Assembly (NCBI GenBank): GCA_025667525.1
Contig: CM046875.1
Coordinates: 293,427,147-293,491,146, forward strand
DNA from: Glebionis coronaria
Lineage: Eukaryota > Streptophyta > Magnoliopsida > Asterales > Asteraceae
DNA length: 64,000 bases
Direction of reading: 5' to 3'
Numbering within the stretch: position 1 is the stretch's first letter; each line of letters starts with the position of its first letter. The notes below the pieces were generated by a model. That model saw only the letters and a list, made by a program, of their open reading frames with translations, made no database searches and had not been told where the DNA came from. Positions 21,450-32,306 of this stretch are shown piece by piece. The translations under genes and the position numbers were made by a program.

Positions 21450-23511
21450 ATGTCTGAAGCAATAACCTCCTCCTCCTCAGCCTTACCTAACATCAAGATT
21501 CCCATGCTTGATGCAACCCACTTTGACTTATGGAAGTTCATTTTTGAACAATATTTGGGGATCTATGACTACACACTCTGGGAGATTATTGAATATGGAA
21601 ACTCATTCAATAAGGCTCAAAAGATTCTTGATGCTATTAGTCAAAGAACAGCTGTTGAAGGATGCCCTGAAGAGGATAAGAAAGAAAAACCTGGAGATGG
21701 TAGAGCTGTAGGTGCTGAAGATATTGCAAAGAAAAGGGTTGACATGAAAGCCCTAAATATTCTGAAAGTCTCTTTGGGACAAGAAAACCAGCACAAATAT
21801 AGAGGCTATGAATCTGCTAAGGATCTTTGGGAAGCACTTGAAGTTGCATATGGTGGCAATGCAGACACTAAGGAAGATCAAATAAGTCTGAGTGATAAGG
21901 GCAGTCAAGATGGTCAATCAATGGATGTTGCTGAAGCCCTTACAACTTTAAAGAAACAAACAGGTTTTGATACGTCCTTAATCTCTCCCACCAACCTAAA
22001 TTTATCATTTACAGCTATGTTGAGAGAGGTTACACAAGGCGCTGAGGGAAAATATTTGAGCGTTGACAAGACAAATTTGGACGCTGATAGAAGTATTTTG
22101 GGCGCTGATAAAAGAAATTTGGGTGTTGACAAACCTGCACATGAAGGTGATGTATCCCAGTCATCATCTATCATCAAGGAAGTTTCTACTCAGGTATTAC
22201 CATCTACCTTACCAACCGTTGCACCATCAGATAAGGGTAAGGGTAAATTGGTAGAAGAGATTGTTCCAAAGGATGCAGCCCAGGTTGAATTTGATAGAAG
22301 ACTAGCTGCACAAATCATGGAACAAGATGAAAAGGAGAAGTCACCATTTGTTGTGACTTCAGAAGAAGAAAGTGATAGCTCAGACTCAAGTGTGATGATA
22401 ATAGAACCAGAAAGGCTTGAGTATGGTGATGAGCTTGCTAGGGAAAAGTTGAGAGAATTGAAATTGCAGGTTGACTTTGACATGCAAGAGGTGGTTCAAA
22501 TGTACAATTCTTGGGAAGAAAGCTGCATGGATAATCCAGACTTGACCATTTCAGATCAAATATGGGGTTTGGAGCTTCTTCTTAGAGTTCAGCAAGATTG
22601 TAAAGTAATTTTGAAGCACAAGGCAAGAAATATTCTCTCAGAGTTGAAAAGGGATAGAAGGGAGCTCCTACTTTATGTTGCTCAGATGTCATGGAGTTGG
22701 ATGGACATATAAGAAGTTGAAGGCTTTGACATTTGATGAGTTGGAAAACAGGGCTTATCCCATTTGGGTGAGAGTGCAAGAAGCAAACACTCTCAGACTT
22801 CTTTCAGATGAAAGAAAGGAGCAACTTGAAGAAGAAATGGAAATCAAGAAAGCTATGATGGTTCCCAGACCAGTAAAGAAGGGAAGTAAATTTGAGTTTC
22901 CAAAAGATATGGATCCACTATATCCAAGTGAAGCAGTTATAAGAAAGAGCCTCAAGCTCTCCCCATTAGAAGCTTCAGATATGGTGCAAGTGTTACCATT
23001 AGATTCCAGGAATCCAATTGTGAGCTATGAAGAAGATGAATGTGGATTCTGGAAGATTGGCAGATTTGGCAAGAAGGTACACACTTTTACCACTCTCATA
23101 TCTTTGTTTGCAAGTTGTGATAGAGAAGACTTGGTGGACCTTTGGAGGTTACTGGAGACCAAGTATGAGGCTGAAGCACCAACTTCAGCTAATGGAATAA
23201 AACTTTGGACCACATTCAAAAGAATGTGTGGACCAAAAGATGAGGATCCTGCAATATGGAAGGATCTTGAAGATGACCTCAGTGGTCTTCAATGGAGGTT
23301 ATATTCAGCTGCTGGTGTATACCATTTGAGTTCTACAAAGTTTGCTGAGTATCTACTTGTGGATGCTCAGTATTTCATATCCAAGGCTGTTTTGGAAAAG
23401 ATGAAGGACACTCAGCTGGAGATAGATTATTCAAGTGACGTGGCAAAGGATTTGATCAGATTTATTCATTACCAATATGAGAAGATTTGTCAGACTCCTC
23501 CTAGTCCTTAA
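21450..23511 (+). pseudogene. Gag-N-like protein fused to conserved unknown domain, element C
   Basis: Two overlapping frames (21450-22712 and 22675-23511) form one protein of ~687 residues with a single extra base near 22665-22675: D reads RRELYYMLLRCHG straight across this point, whereas C breaks. Residues ~1-150 resemble a Copia Gag N-terminus (FDLWKFIFEQYLG, LWEIIEYGNS, SAKDLWEALEVAYGG). There is no zinc knuckle. Residues ~195-230 are a heptad repeat (SVDKTNL, DADRSIL, GADKRNL). An acidic stretch follows, then ~400 residues well conserved in D: IWGLELLLRVQ, FDELENRAYPIW, FGKKVHTFTTLISLFAS, REDLVDLWRLLETKYE, LSGLQWRLYSAAGVYHLSS. I do not know a function for this C-terminal domain; from memory, related text occurs in Asteraceae retroelement proteins. 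Confidence 0.8.
22038..22130 (+). repeat. 21-nt array inside the coding region of C
   Basis: Five 21-nt units whose second reads GAGCGTTGACAAGACAAAT, nearly the same as the first U3 unit (GAGCGCTGACAAGAACAAT). In frame they encode heptads with consensus x-V/A-D-K/R-x-x-L. Confidence 0.85.
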
Positions 23512-23550
23512 TGCTTATTCAGAAACTTGATCATAAGAGTGGATATCAAG

Positions 23551-23563
23551 TTTAGGGGAGGAT
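23551..23563 (+). other. Polypurine tract of element C
   Basis: TTTAGGGGAGGAT directly before the 3' LTR; the mirrored ATCCTCCCCTAAA follows the D LTR at 40873. Confidence 0.85.
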
Positions 23564-24089
23564 TGTTGGGAATAAATTAAGGCCAGATCACTTGAGCGCT
23601 GACAAGAGCAATTCAAGCGTTGACAAGAACAAAGCAAGCGCTGACAGCTCAAGCGTTGACAAGTTAAAGTCAAGCGTTGACACATTGAAGACAAGCACTG
23701 ATGGAAGATATAATCTACATGTTTATTATATTCTAGAATACTTCTAGTAAGGATAGAAACGACAATGTATTTTCTATATTTATCTTTACCTAGAATAGTT
23801 GATACGTAGCTTATTGTACAAGGCTTCTTAGTCTATAAAAGAAGGCCTTTAGGTTAATGTTTATCATCAAGTTTTACATAAGTTTTCATTCGTAAACATC
23901 TTTCATTGTAAGCAAGTTCGACATTCATAATCAAAGTGAAAGTTTGTTTACATCTTGTGTGTTCTTGTTTAAGTGTTAAATTCCGTATAACACTTAGATT
24001 CATAAAGCATATACAAAGGTTTCTCTACGTGTTATACTTGATCTAATCTCGTATACACAAAGCTAATCGATCTAAGTTTGGGATCAACA
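23564..24089 (+). repeat. 3' LTR of element C
   Basis: 526 bp; differs from the 5' LTR at five sites by eye. Followed by TSD acatt and the resumed A LTR. Confidence 0.95.
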
Positions 24090-24094
24090 ACATT

Positions 24095-26844
24095 TACCCC
24101 CAAAATAGATTAAACACCCCTAATCCCATGTTCATAACCCACATAAACCCTAATCCTAAAATCCACAAAAAAAGGGTTTATGGTCTAGCTTTTCCAGATC
24201 ATTGATTACCATCACCCTCACCTAAACCCACACAAAAACCGTGACCCAGACACACCCATGTGTCTTGTAGGGCCCTCCCCTGCCCCGTCATTTTCACACA
24301 ACATCCCAAAATTGACAAGATCAAGGGTGGGATTTATTTACTAGGACCACAATGGTCATTGGACGTCTAGGATGAGCTTCTAACAGCCTGGTACCATCAG
24401 CAATCACATGCCAATGTTCTTGACCAAGATTCCAAGAATTCAAACAAAGGGCTTTTCAGGAAATTCGTCCATTATGGTTTTAGCATTCTAGATTATTCTG
24501 TGACCCATTATATAAGGGCATATAGGGTTTTCATTTTAGCTTTGTTCCAGATTTTTCAAAGTTTTGTAATCCCTTTTTAAAATTAATGAAAGTTGGTATT
24601 TGTTAAAAAAACGTAATTCCTTTTCCTTTGTTTGAAAGTTGGTTTTAGCTTGTGAAGAATCTGAGTTCCATCATTTCTATTTGGTAAACATTGTGAAGTT
24701 TTCGGTTTTCAAAAAGGTTTCAAAGAGTTTTTTAGGTTTTCAGAAATCCAAGATTCCATGAAGTGAAAGTGGATTGGGAATCTTGAATTTCTGAAATTGT
24801 TCTTGCTTTAAAACGTATTCATTGGGTCCAAGGTTTATTGGTTTGTAAAAGATTTTTAAAGAAAGAAATCAGATTTTGTGTTATTCACCATTGTTGATCT
24901 TAGCAGATTTTCATTGGAAGCTTGTTTTTCCAAGGTTCAGCACAAGCCCGGGCTTGTTGGAGGTGGCTTTTCAGCCATTGTGGGACCTGGATGTGGGTCC
25001 CACAAGGTAACTATCTTGTTTCTCAGTTTTCAGTTTTCAAAGTTGTATTTTGTGTGATTTTTTGAAAAAGTTGGTTAAGTGTTTGTTTATTGGTTTGATT
25101 ATGCTACATGAGGTGTAATATGCATGTTAGTAGTGATTAGAAGCAGTTTAGTTTGAGTTTGATTTGGTTTTGCTTGTTAAAGTCCATTTTCAGAAGTTAA
25201 GGGTGTGTTTGGATTTGTGTTTTAGGCAGGATTTGTAACAAGTTCTTGGACTGAAACCTATCTAGACATGTTTCTCTTGATGGTTTTAGGAGTTTTTACT
25301 CTTAGGTTGTTAGTTTGAGTAGGATTCAAGTGAGTTGCATGATAAAAAAGTTGGAAAATAGCATAAAAACAGTCAATCCATTTAACTGTTTGTTTTGATG
25401 AAATTGGACCACCAATCTTGCTATGTTGTTAGAAAATAGGTTCATTTAGGATTGTGTATCAGTTCTATGCTGTTTGGTGGAGTTTTGTACAAGTTTTGAG
25501 AAAGTGAAATTCATTATTGTGCCATTTGAATCAGCTAACTGTTCACAGAAACTCATCAAGCTTAATCAGTAACATTTTGTGCATTTTGTGATAGGTTTTG
25601 TGAAGTGACTTGTTGTTTTTCTTGTTTTTTTGACTTCCCACAACCCAACTGGTTGTGGGAGTGCCCCCATTGTCCAAAGAAAAGCTCAACAAAGAGCTTT
25701 CCTAAGCTCATTGGTCAACTGACCAAGAAATTGCACTAACAGTGGGAAAAAGGTTCCCCCTGCTTGCACAATAGTTACCCCTGCTCAGATAAAAGACAAG
25801 ATCTGTCAAGTGTCACTATCAGAAACCTATATTTTTTTTCTTTAGTGCCCTTAATTGGGAATTAGGTCTTGAAATTTGTTTCATTATTTTTCTAATTTAA
25901 TTTCTGAATTTTCTGTTTAATTATTTTTTCATTTACTGTTCATTTAATATTTTTTAGATTAAATAGCATTTTTAATTAACTTTTTAATTTCTGTTTTTGT
26001 CTTTTTGTGACAAAAATAATTATTTTTCAGTTTTAAGATTTTTCTTGGGTTTGGAAAAATAATTTAAGATTTTTAGTTTAAAAAGTTTTTACTGTTCACT
26101 TTTTAATTATTTTTTAGAATTAATTTAGTTTAATTAGGGTTTAAATTCAAACTTTTTTTGTCTTTTAGTGAAAAATTTTATATTTTTCAAACTTTTTCAT
26201 TTTTATACTGTTCCTTAGTATAATTTAGGATTTTTAAAATTGTCAAATTATTTTTGGCATTATTTTTTTATTTTTTATAATTATTTTAGTTTAAAAATAG
26301 TTTTTAGTGTTTTAAAAATAGAAAAATAGTTTTTAAAAATTAGGAAAAATACTTTTTAGTCTTTAGATAATATAAGTAAGTTATTTGTTCAGTAAAATAA
26401 TATTTTGGACATTTTGTTAATTATATTTAATTTTAGGGCTTTAATTAGCATTTAAAATTGAATATTTAATTAATAAAAGGTTTTAAAATATTTTTATTGG
26501 ATTTTTATTCTTATTTACATTATTTTAGACTTACTTTTAACATTTATTTAATTTTTAGGTTTAAAATTTTTAATTTGTAGTTTTTTTACGGTTTTACGTG
26601 AACACCTTTTTCGTCTTAGATTAATCCGTTTTCGTAACCGTCATTCTCTTCTCACCCCATTTCTGTTTTCTTTTTCTAAATATAATCACAAACCATTAAT
26701 CAATTCATTATACAACGCACTAGCCTCCTCGAGAACGAACTTGAACTTCATTGGGTCATTTAGTGCTCGGTCTTCCTAAACCGACACTTAACGCTTACCA
26801 CTATTTTGCCTTCCTTTTCCTAAAGGGGTAAAAACTCTACATCA
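24095..26844 (+). repeat. 3' LTR of element A, second part
   Basis: Resumes with TACCCCCAAAATAG, matching 1357 onward of the 5' LTR through the point where B is inserted there (25778/25779) and on to CTCTACATCA at 26844. No coding capacity. Confidence 0.92.
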
Positions 26845-26849
26845 TTAAT

Positions 26850-28041
26850 CATCTTCTAAGTTTTTAAAATAATTCGTCCAAAATAGACTTTACAGATTTG
26901 TACCTCAATAGTATTTTGATCATATCTTGCTCATTTTAATGATTCCATTGAGTGGGAAACTCTCCACATATGTAAAAATCATATATCTATCTGTATATTT
27001 AATAATGCAAGCCATTTAATCAAGTGATCATATTGATACTTACTGTTTTATACAGCCAATGTAATTAATCAAGATTTTAACCTTTTTACTTGTTGATTTT
27101 TGTCTTTTTAACCAAATCTATTAACACCAATACCCCACACAATATTTTGATCATCATTTATCATCATATACATATACATTTATAAAGAAAATACATGAGT
27201 ACATTTACAAAATAATAAGATGATAGAAGAAATGATCTTGTTACCAACCAATATAGTGAAAGGTTAAGAACAAGACTTGGTTTTTGATAACCAATCTTAT
27301 GAAATATCAAGACCACTTTCAAGATCATCAAGAATATGAAGACACCTTGAGAAAATCAGCCCTAAACTCCTTTGAAAACTTATTTTTAGTTTTTAAGATC
27401 ACCTCAAATCATCCTTTCTTCAATGGGTTATCATCATATGTAACTTATACATAAGATTTGTGGTTAAATTTTTTGACGAATGGCGTGTTTGTTGATGGAT
27501 ATGGGACGGAAAAGGGGAACAAGAGAGAGAGATATGAGAGAGTTTTTCTTGTTTTGCATGTAAGTAAATGGAAGGAATGGTTTATGGCTAGTGGTTTTGT
27601 AAGTTTGGAAGGCTCCAAGGACAAGTGTCCTTAGAGTGTATGTTAAGTTGACACCACATATGGTGTTGGCTACTTGTCTTGGCTGCCCATAGTGGGGGTG
27701 AGACAAGTGTATACTTGTTTCATCCCCACTAATTTACGGGTACTCCTCGATTGTAGTTTCCTCGATTTACGTGCCCTCGGGTCGTTTTACGAAAAACGTT
27801 TTTATAAATTATAAATTTACGGCACAAAACGAATCTAATAAAAATTGTCTCATAAAAAACGGAGTTCAAAAACATAAATACGTAAACCTAGGGTTCCCGG
27901 TTTAGTCTTAAAGGACGTTAAATTATGCACGTAAGCCCTATTTTTAACCCGTAAATTGTGAGTTCATAAACCAACACAAAAATAAGTTTCAAAATAATAT
28001 ACGAGAAATAATTTACTACCTGAAATTGTTAGATTGTCACA
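26850..28041 (-). repeat. Tekay-type LTR T1, proximal part
   Basis: Continues 1-663 after A. It matches 44345-45703, including TTTACGGGTACTCCTCGATT and the shared end GATTGTCACA, which is the minus-strand LTR start TGTGACAATC. It joins the G reading frame directly at 28042 with no polypurine tract, so it is the 5' LTR or a solo LTR inserted into G. The small minus frame at 27464-27706 is not supported as a gene. Confidence 0.75.
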
Positions 28042-29439
28042 TGAGTAAGTTCATCGGTGAACTTCTCAAGGATCGGAATAGTCAGATCAACCTCATTTCC
28101 CGGTGGAAACTGGTCTAAAGGAGTAAGTTCAAAGACGAACCTCTCAAAAATCTGATCACTATCATCCTCATTTCCCGGTGGAAATGAGTGAAGAAGAGTA
28201 GGTTCATCGGGAAACCCCTCATTAATCCGAGTCGTGAATGTCATCTTTATAAGAGAGTTCACCGGGGAACTCCTCATTAGATAATTCACTAGAAGTCGTA
28301 TCATACTCAAAATCTTCATTTCCTTCATAATTTTTATCATTATAATTGGAGAAAATCTCAAAGTGAATGGAAGAAGGAGAGTTATCACAATGTGTCAAAT
28401 CACACGTTCCATTGGAAATATCATCGGACTCTCTTAGGTTTTGGACAAGGATCTCAACACTAGACTTTATTACTTTGTTCGATTCCGTTTCCGGAATAGT
28501 GCTAAGATGCCCGTCCCCCATGCTTAAAGAATTTTCGGGTTCCACAGTTGAAGAATCAAGAATAGGAGTAGTGATGTCATGATATGGAGTGAGATCGAAT
28601 ATATCATCATCATCGTCATCGTCATAAAGAAAAGAACGCTCGAGTTCACGAGTAGCGAGATATTTTGCTTCCTCTAGAGCTTGTTCTTTCTTTCGAATCT
28701 CAATGCTTAATCCATTATAATCTTGCGAAAGTTGTTTAATCTTAATCTCACACTCTCTTTTAAACTCGTCATCAATTATTTCTCCTCGATATCTTCGAAT
28801 TCCCAATTCATTAGTTATATCGTTAATCTCTAAATCAATTCGTCTCTTTTCTTGCACCATATCTTCTATGCTCTTTTCAACAATTTCAACACTTTCTTGA
28901 TTCATTATCTTTTCAAATAACGTTTCAATTCGCCTAAAACCTTCACCATCGAGAGAATATTATGGGGGTTGGTCAAAACCGGAGGGAATAGAATAATAGC
29001 AAGGATTGGGCTCATAAAAATTTTGATCCCTCGGTTGACAATTAAAACTCTCATGAGGACCCCCGCAATAATCACAACAAAGATATTGTTGTGGTGAACT
29101 CGATGAATCTTGTGGATAACAATTATCATTATACTTTTGATTGTAGCCCGGTTCTTGCTCGTAATTAAGCGAGAATCGATGCGAACAATCAACACCAAAA
29201 TGAGAATCGTTTCCACATAACTCACACGAGGGTGTCTCGTATGTGGGGTGTGGAGGTGGGTAAAAATAGAGAGGGTTATTTGAAAAATTCAGGTTTCCAC
29301 ATGAAGTAATATCATTACAAAAAGGATAAAATCCAACTCGTAAATCGTTATATAAATCATTTCCACAACGCTCGCACGTACACCACCAACATGGTAAAAT
29401 ACCATATAACGGTTCTCCACACCGGACGAAGGAATTCAT
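28042..29439 (-). pseudogene. Zinc-knuckle Gag-like ORF of element G, broken and truncated
   Basis: Start at 29439 (MNSFVRCGEPLYG). The first 160 residues are Cys-rich with two knuckles, CELCGNDSHFGVDC (CX2CX4HX4C) and CDYCGGPHESFNC. A TAA at 28960-28962 interrupts, and the same frame continues to 28222: a charged likely coiled coil (EKRRIDLEINDITNELG), a run of seven Asp, then SLSMGDGHLSTIPETES. Near 28240 the frame shifts, and the rest, with two FPPGNE repeats, runs until T1 cuts it at 28041. From memory this resembles a retroelement-linked hypothetical family common in Asteraceae. It lacks the usual Athila Gag core seen in A and B. Function beyond RNA binding by the knuckles is unknown. 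Confidence 0.7.
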
Positions 29440-30105
29440 AGAAAAATAAAAAATATGAGGGTGAGGAGAAAAGAATTAAATATGATCGAGGATTAAGAAG
29501 ATTATTTTTGTTATTTTTATTTGGTATTGCTCAATCAAAGATTGATAAAAACAAGGAGTAAGGGTAATTAATATGGAAGTAAACTACCCTCGGTCGACTT
29601 TGAAATGTAGGTGAAAACTTAAACGTCTCGAGGTTCAATAAGTAAACAACGACAAAAATAAAGTTTATTACTACTTGAGTTGGCAAACCAATAATCGATC
29701 GTCCCTCTCAATATACGCACAAGCAAGCGGGGAAACGAGCTGGAACAAAGCACTTAAAAACCTTTTTCCTTAGACGGCCTTTTATAGCTCGTCGCCTTAT
29801 ACCCACCTTATAGTTTGTAGAAATCGAGTTCAAACTTATTATTAGTATTTATTTATTTTGCCTTTCTTCTTTGTTTTGGATTCGAATACAATAGCTAGGT
29901 GATGAAATCCTAACTAAGGTTTGCGTTTTCATGCTTTTGGAGGTAGGTGAATTTATTGTTCTACATAATATAGTATATTAATAACAAAAAACACGAAAAA
30001 TCGATATTTATTATATATAATTGAAAAATAACAAAACTTTCAGAGGACGGAAAGGGTCTTCGAATCAACGATCAACAAATCTCCATGAAACAATCGTACA
30101 CAATT
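29440..30105 (-). other. 5' leader of element G with shared module (29712-29820)
   Basis: Noncoding. On the minus strand, 29806-29715 reads GTGGGTATAAGGCG ... CTAAGGAAAAAGG ... TTCCCCGCTTGCTTGTGCGT, 92 nt long, matching A (91 nt) and H (92 nt). It lies ~300 nt after the primer site and ~280 nt before the ORF start, much as in A. Confidence 0.75.
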
Positions 30106-30123
30106 TCCCCGGCAGTGACGCCA
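30106..30123 (-). other. Primer-binding site of element G (tRNA-Asp type)
   Basis: Minus strand TGGCGTCACTGCCGGGGA, three differences from TGGCGCCGTTGCCGGGGA, seven bases from the LTR end. Confidence 0.75.
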
Positions 30124-30754
30124 AAATTTTTGATGTGTGGGAAAGTGTTGGTGTATTTTAATATAATACGTTATAGAGAAAATTAAGGAAATTAACTTTA
30201 GGAAAAGGTAATAATCCAAAATAAGCTAAAAACGGATTAATTAAACAAGAGAGTGATCCTGGTTCGTTGTACACAAGGAAATTGTGAATTTGAGACTTTC
30301 GTATTGAATTGGACAATCGATTTGAATTCGTTTCGGTTTTTACCTAAATTAATCCTATAAATTTTAACCTAAAGTGCATGAATCGTCTACCCAAATTTAA
30401 TCTAAAAGACAAATTAAAATCTATATATTTATTTTTAAACTATTTTTTTATTATATTTTTTTAATGAAACAAAACTTATTTAAACAAAATTATCTAAACA
30501 AAATTATAAAATCATTATTAAAACAAATTTAATTTTAAAAGTAATAAAGTTTATTTTTGTTATATTTTTATTTTCTATTAAATATTTAAACTAACAATTC
30601 TTTCCAAATTAAAACACACAATTTAATGTTTAAAAATGATAATAACTTTTAAATAAAACTTTTTGACTCAAATGTAAATAAAACATTTATAAGTAAAAAA
30701 TAACAGTTAAAAATGAAGTAAGAAAGAACTGTAGACACAGTTCTAAACAAAAGA

Positions 30755-30826
30755 GCAAGCCTAGCTCAGTTGGTAAGGCGTTTGGTATATAGCTGTGAGG
30801 TCGAAGGATCGAACCCCATGAATGAC
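30755..30826 (+). pseudogene. tRNA-like sequence or tRNA-derived SINE head
   Basis: An exact Pol III A box TAGCTCAGTTGG (30762-30773) and a one-mismatch B box GGATCGAACCC (30806-30816) are correctly spaced. The D arm pairs only partly, and neither the anticodon stem nor the T stem pairs well, so it is not a working tRNA. It could be a decayed tRNA gene or the head of a SINE; no poly(A) tail or TSD was identified. Confidence 0.5.
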
Positions 30827-32306
30827 ATATTTTTGGAATTATTATTTTTAGAATACAGATCTCGATTAAGATTAATAAAATAAGAATAGCAACTAAATAT
30901 AAATATCAAATTTATTAAAAAGCAGATCCAAACATTCTGGTACATGTGACAAGTTCATAGTTATATTAATCCATTCACAGTACAAAGATCAGTAAAAACT
31001 AAACATATTTATCATTAAAAGAGATCAGCAGATTGAATCCCTTTCAGCTTTCAAGAACAAATTAACAGTAAAAATATAACATATCACTAATCAACAATCA
31101 AAAACTAAACTCAATAAAGGCAGCAAGCATTATCTATGGCAGCCATTATTTAAACTACTTATTAATGCCTACAACAGATTAACCTTGAGTTAAACATCCT
31201 TTACTCCTAAATCTATATGGCAGCATTCCAATTAAACATATGCAGCAGTAAGATACATTCGTAACTTGATTTAACCCAACTCTCTTATCTAGTGAAACAG
31301 ATTCAGCAGTGAGTAAAAGGCAACAAGCTTCGAGTCAATTCACGACTAAGTAACATCAATCAGCAACAAAACAACAGCCTCAAGAAACTTAAAAGCTTAT
31401 CAACAGTTCAAAAATCTTAATGAAACCCTATTTAAATAGCAACCCACAAGAAATAGACAATACCCTAACTCCCTAGATAGATCAACAATAGAACTTATGA
31501 ATACTCAGATTCAATAACATTCATCAATAAAAGTAAGCAGAAACGAACAAACTTCACAAACAATAACACCTATTAATCTTTTTCGTTTAAAGAGCTCTAG
31601 CATTAATCAAGAGAAACATAAAACTGAACATCAAATGGAATAGATTTGTAACAATAACTCGCTCATGTAAACTTGCAAAATCAAAATCATGATAATAAAC
31701 TCCAAATAACATTTAAATATGCATAACATATTTATTACATCATTATAAAATCAAAATCATTAAACTAAACAAAATATTCAAGTTATTCAATCCAAACAGA
31801 TATACTAATAACAAATTACACTGAATATCAAAGTATACTAAAACTTTATAAATTTAAATTAGCTTAACCAGATTTTTGAAGAAGCCTTTGATGATGAAAG
31901 TAGCGCTGAGCTACCTTTAGAACTATCTCGTCTCAACACCACCATTTAAATAACACATCACGAGCATAAGACACCACAAGCCACAATCACAATCATTCTC
32001 GAACCATAAAATTACTTGAACCAACAACATCAATTTTGTTGTGTATCAGTGGGATAAACAACGTTTTTCCCTTATTATCACAAATCATTCACATAACCTA
32101 TTGCTTCTAGATTATATGAACAATTACTTCACTTATAATATCAATTTGTAATTAGGAAAATGCAAATAAGTTTAAACAATAAATTAAAATGCGAGACAAA
32201 GAAAATAATTAAGCTGAAAATCACTTTCATTAAATCAAATCAACATTACAAAACTTATTAAAACGAAAATACAAATCTTAACAACAATTTAACATTATAA
32301 CTTTAA

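Larger units (their letters stand above)
20825..24089 (+). mobile_element. Element C: small non-autonomous Copia-type retrotransposon
   Basis: 3265 bp, TSD acatt (20820-20824, 24090-24094), two 526-bp LTRs (TGTTGGGAAT...GGGATCAACA) with five differences by eye (~1%). Initiator-Met primer site, one long but frameshifted reading frame, polypurine tract. It has no protease, integrase, RT or RNase H, so it must move with borrowed enzymes. D (40359-42259, minus) is a second, diverged member. Confidence 0.93.
664..26844 (+). mobile_element. Element A: Athila-like gag-protease-only LTR retrotransposon
   Basis: Bounded by TSD ttaat (659-663, 26845-26849). Both LTRs start TGATGAGACTGC and end CTCTACATCA. 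After removal of nested B (3042-13185) and C (20825-24094) the LTRs are about 3439 and 3443 bp and the internal part is 14247-20131 (5.9 kb). It has a tRNA-Asp-type primer site, broken gag, a retropepsin-like domain and a polypurine tract, but no RT, RNase H or integrase sequence. This resembles the non-autonomous TR-GAG class. It would need enzymes supplied by an Athila relative. Confidence 0.9.

Noticed and set aside
30755..30826. Functional tRNA gene
   Set aside because: Anticodon and T stems do not pair; kept only as a tRNA-like or SINE remnant.
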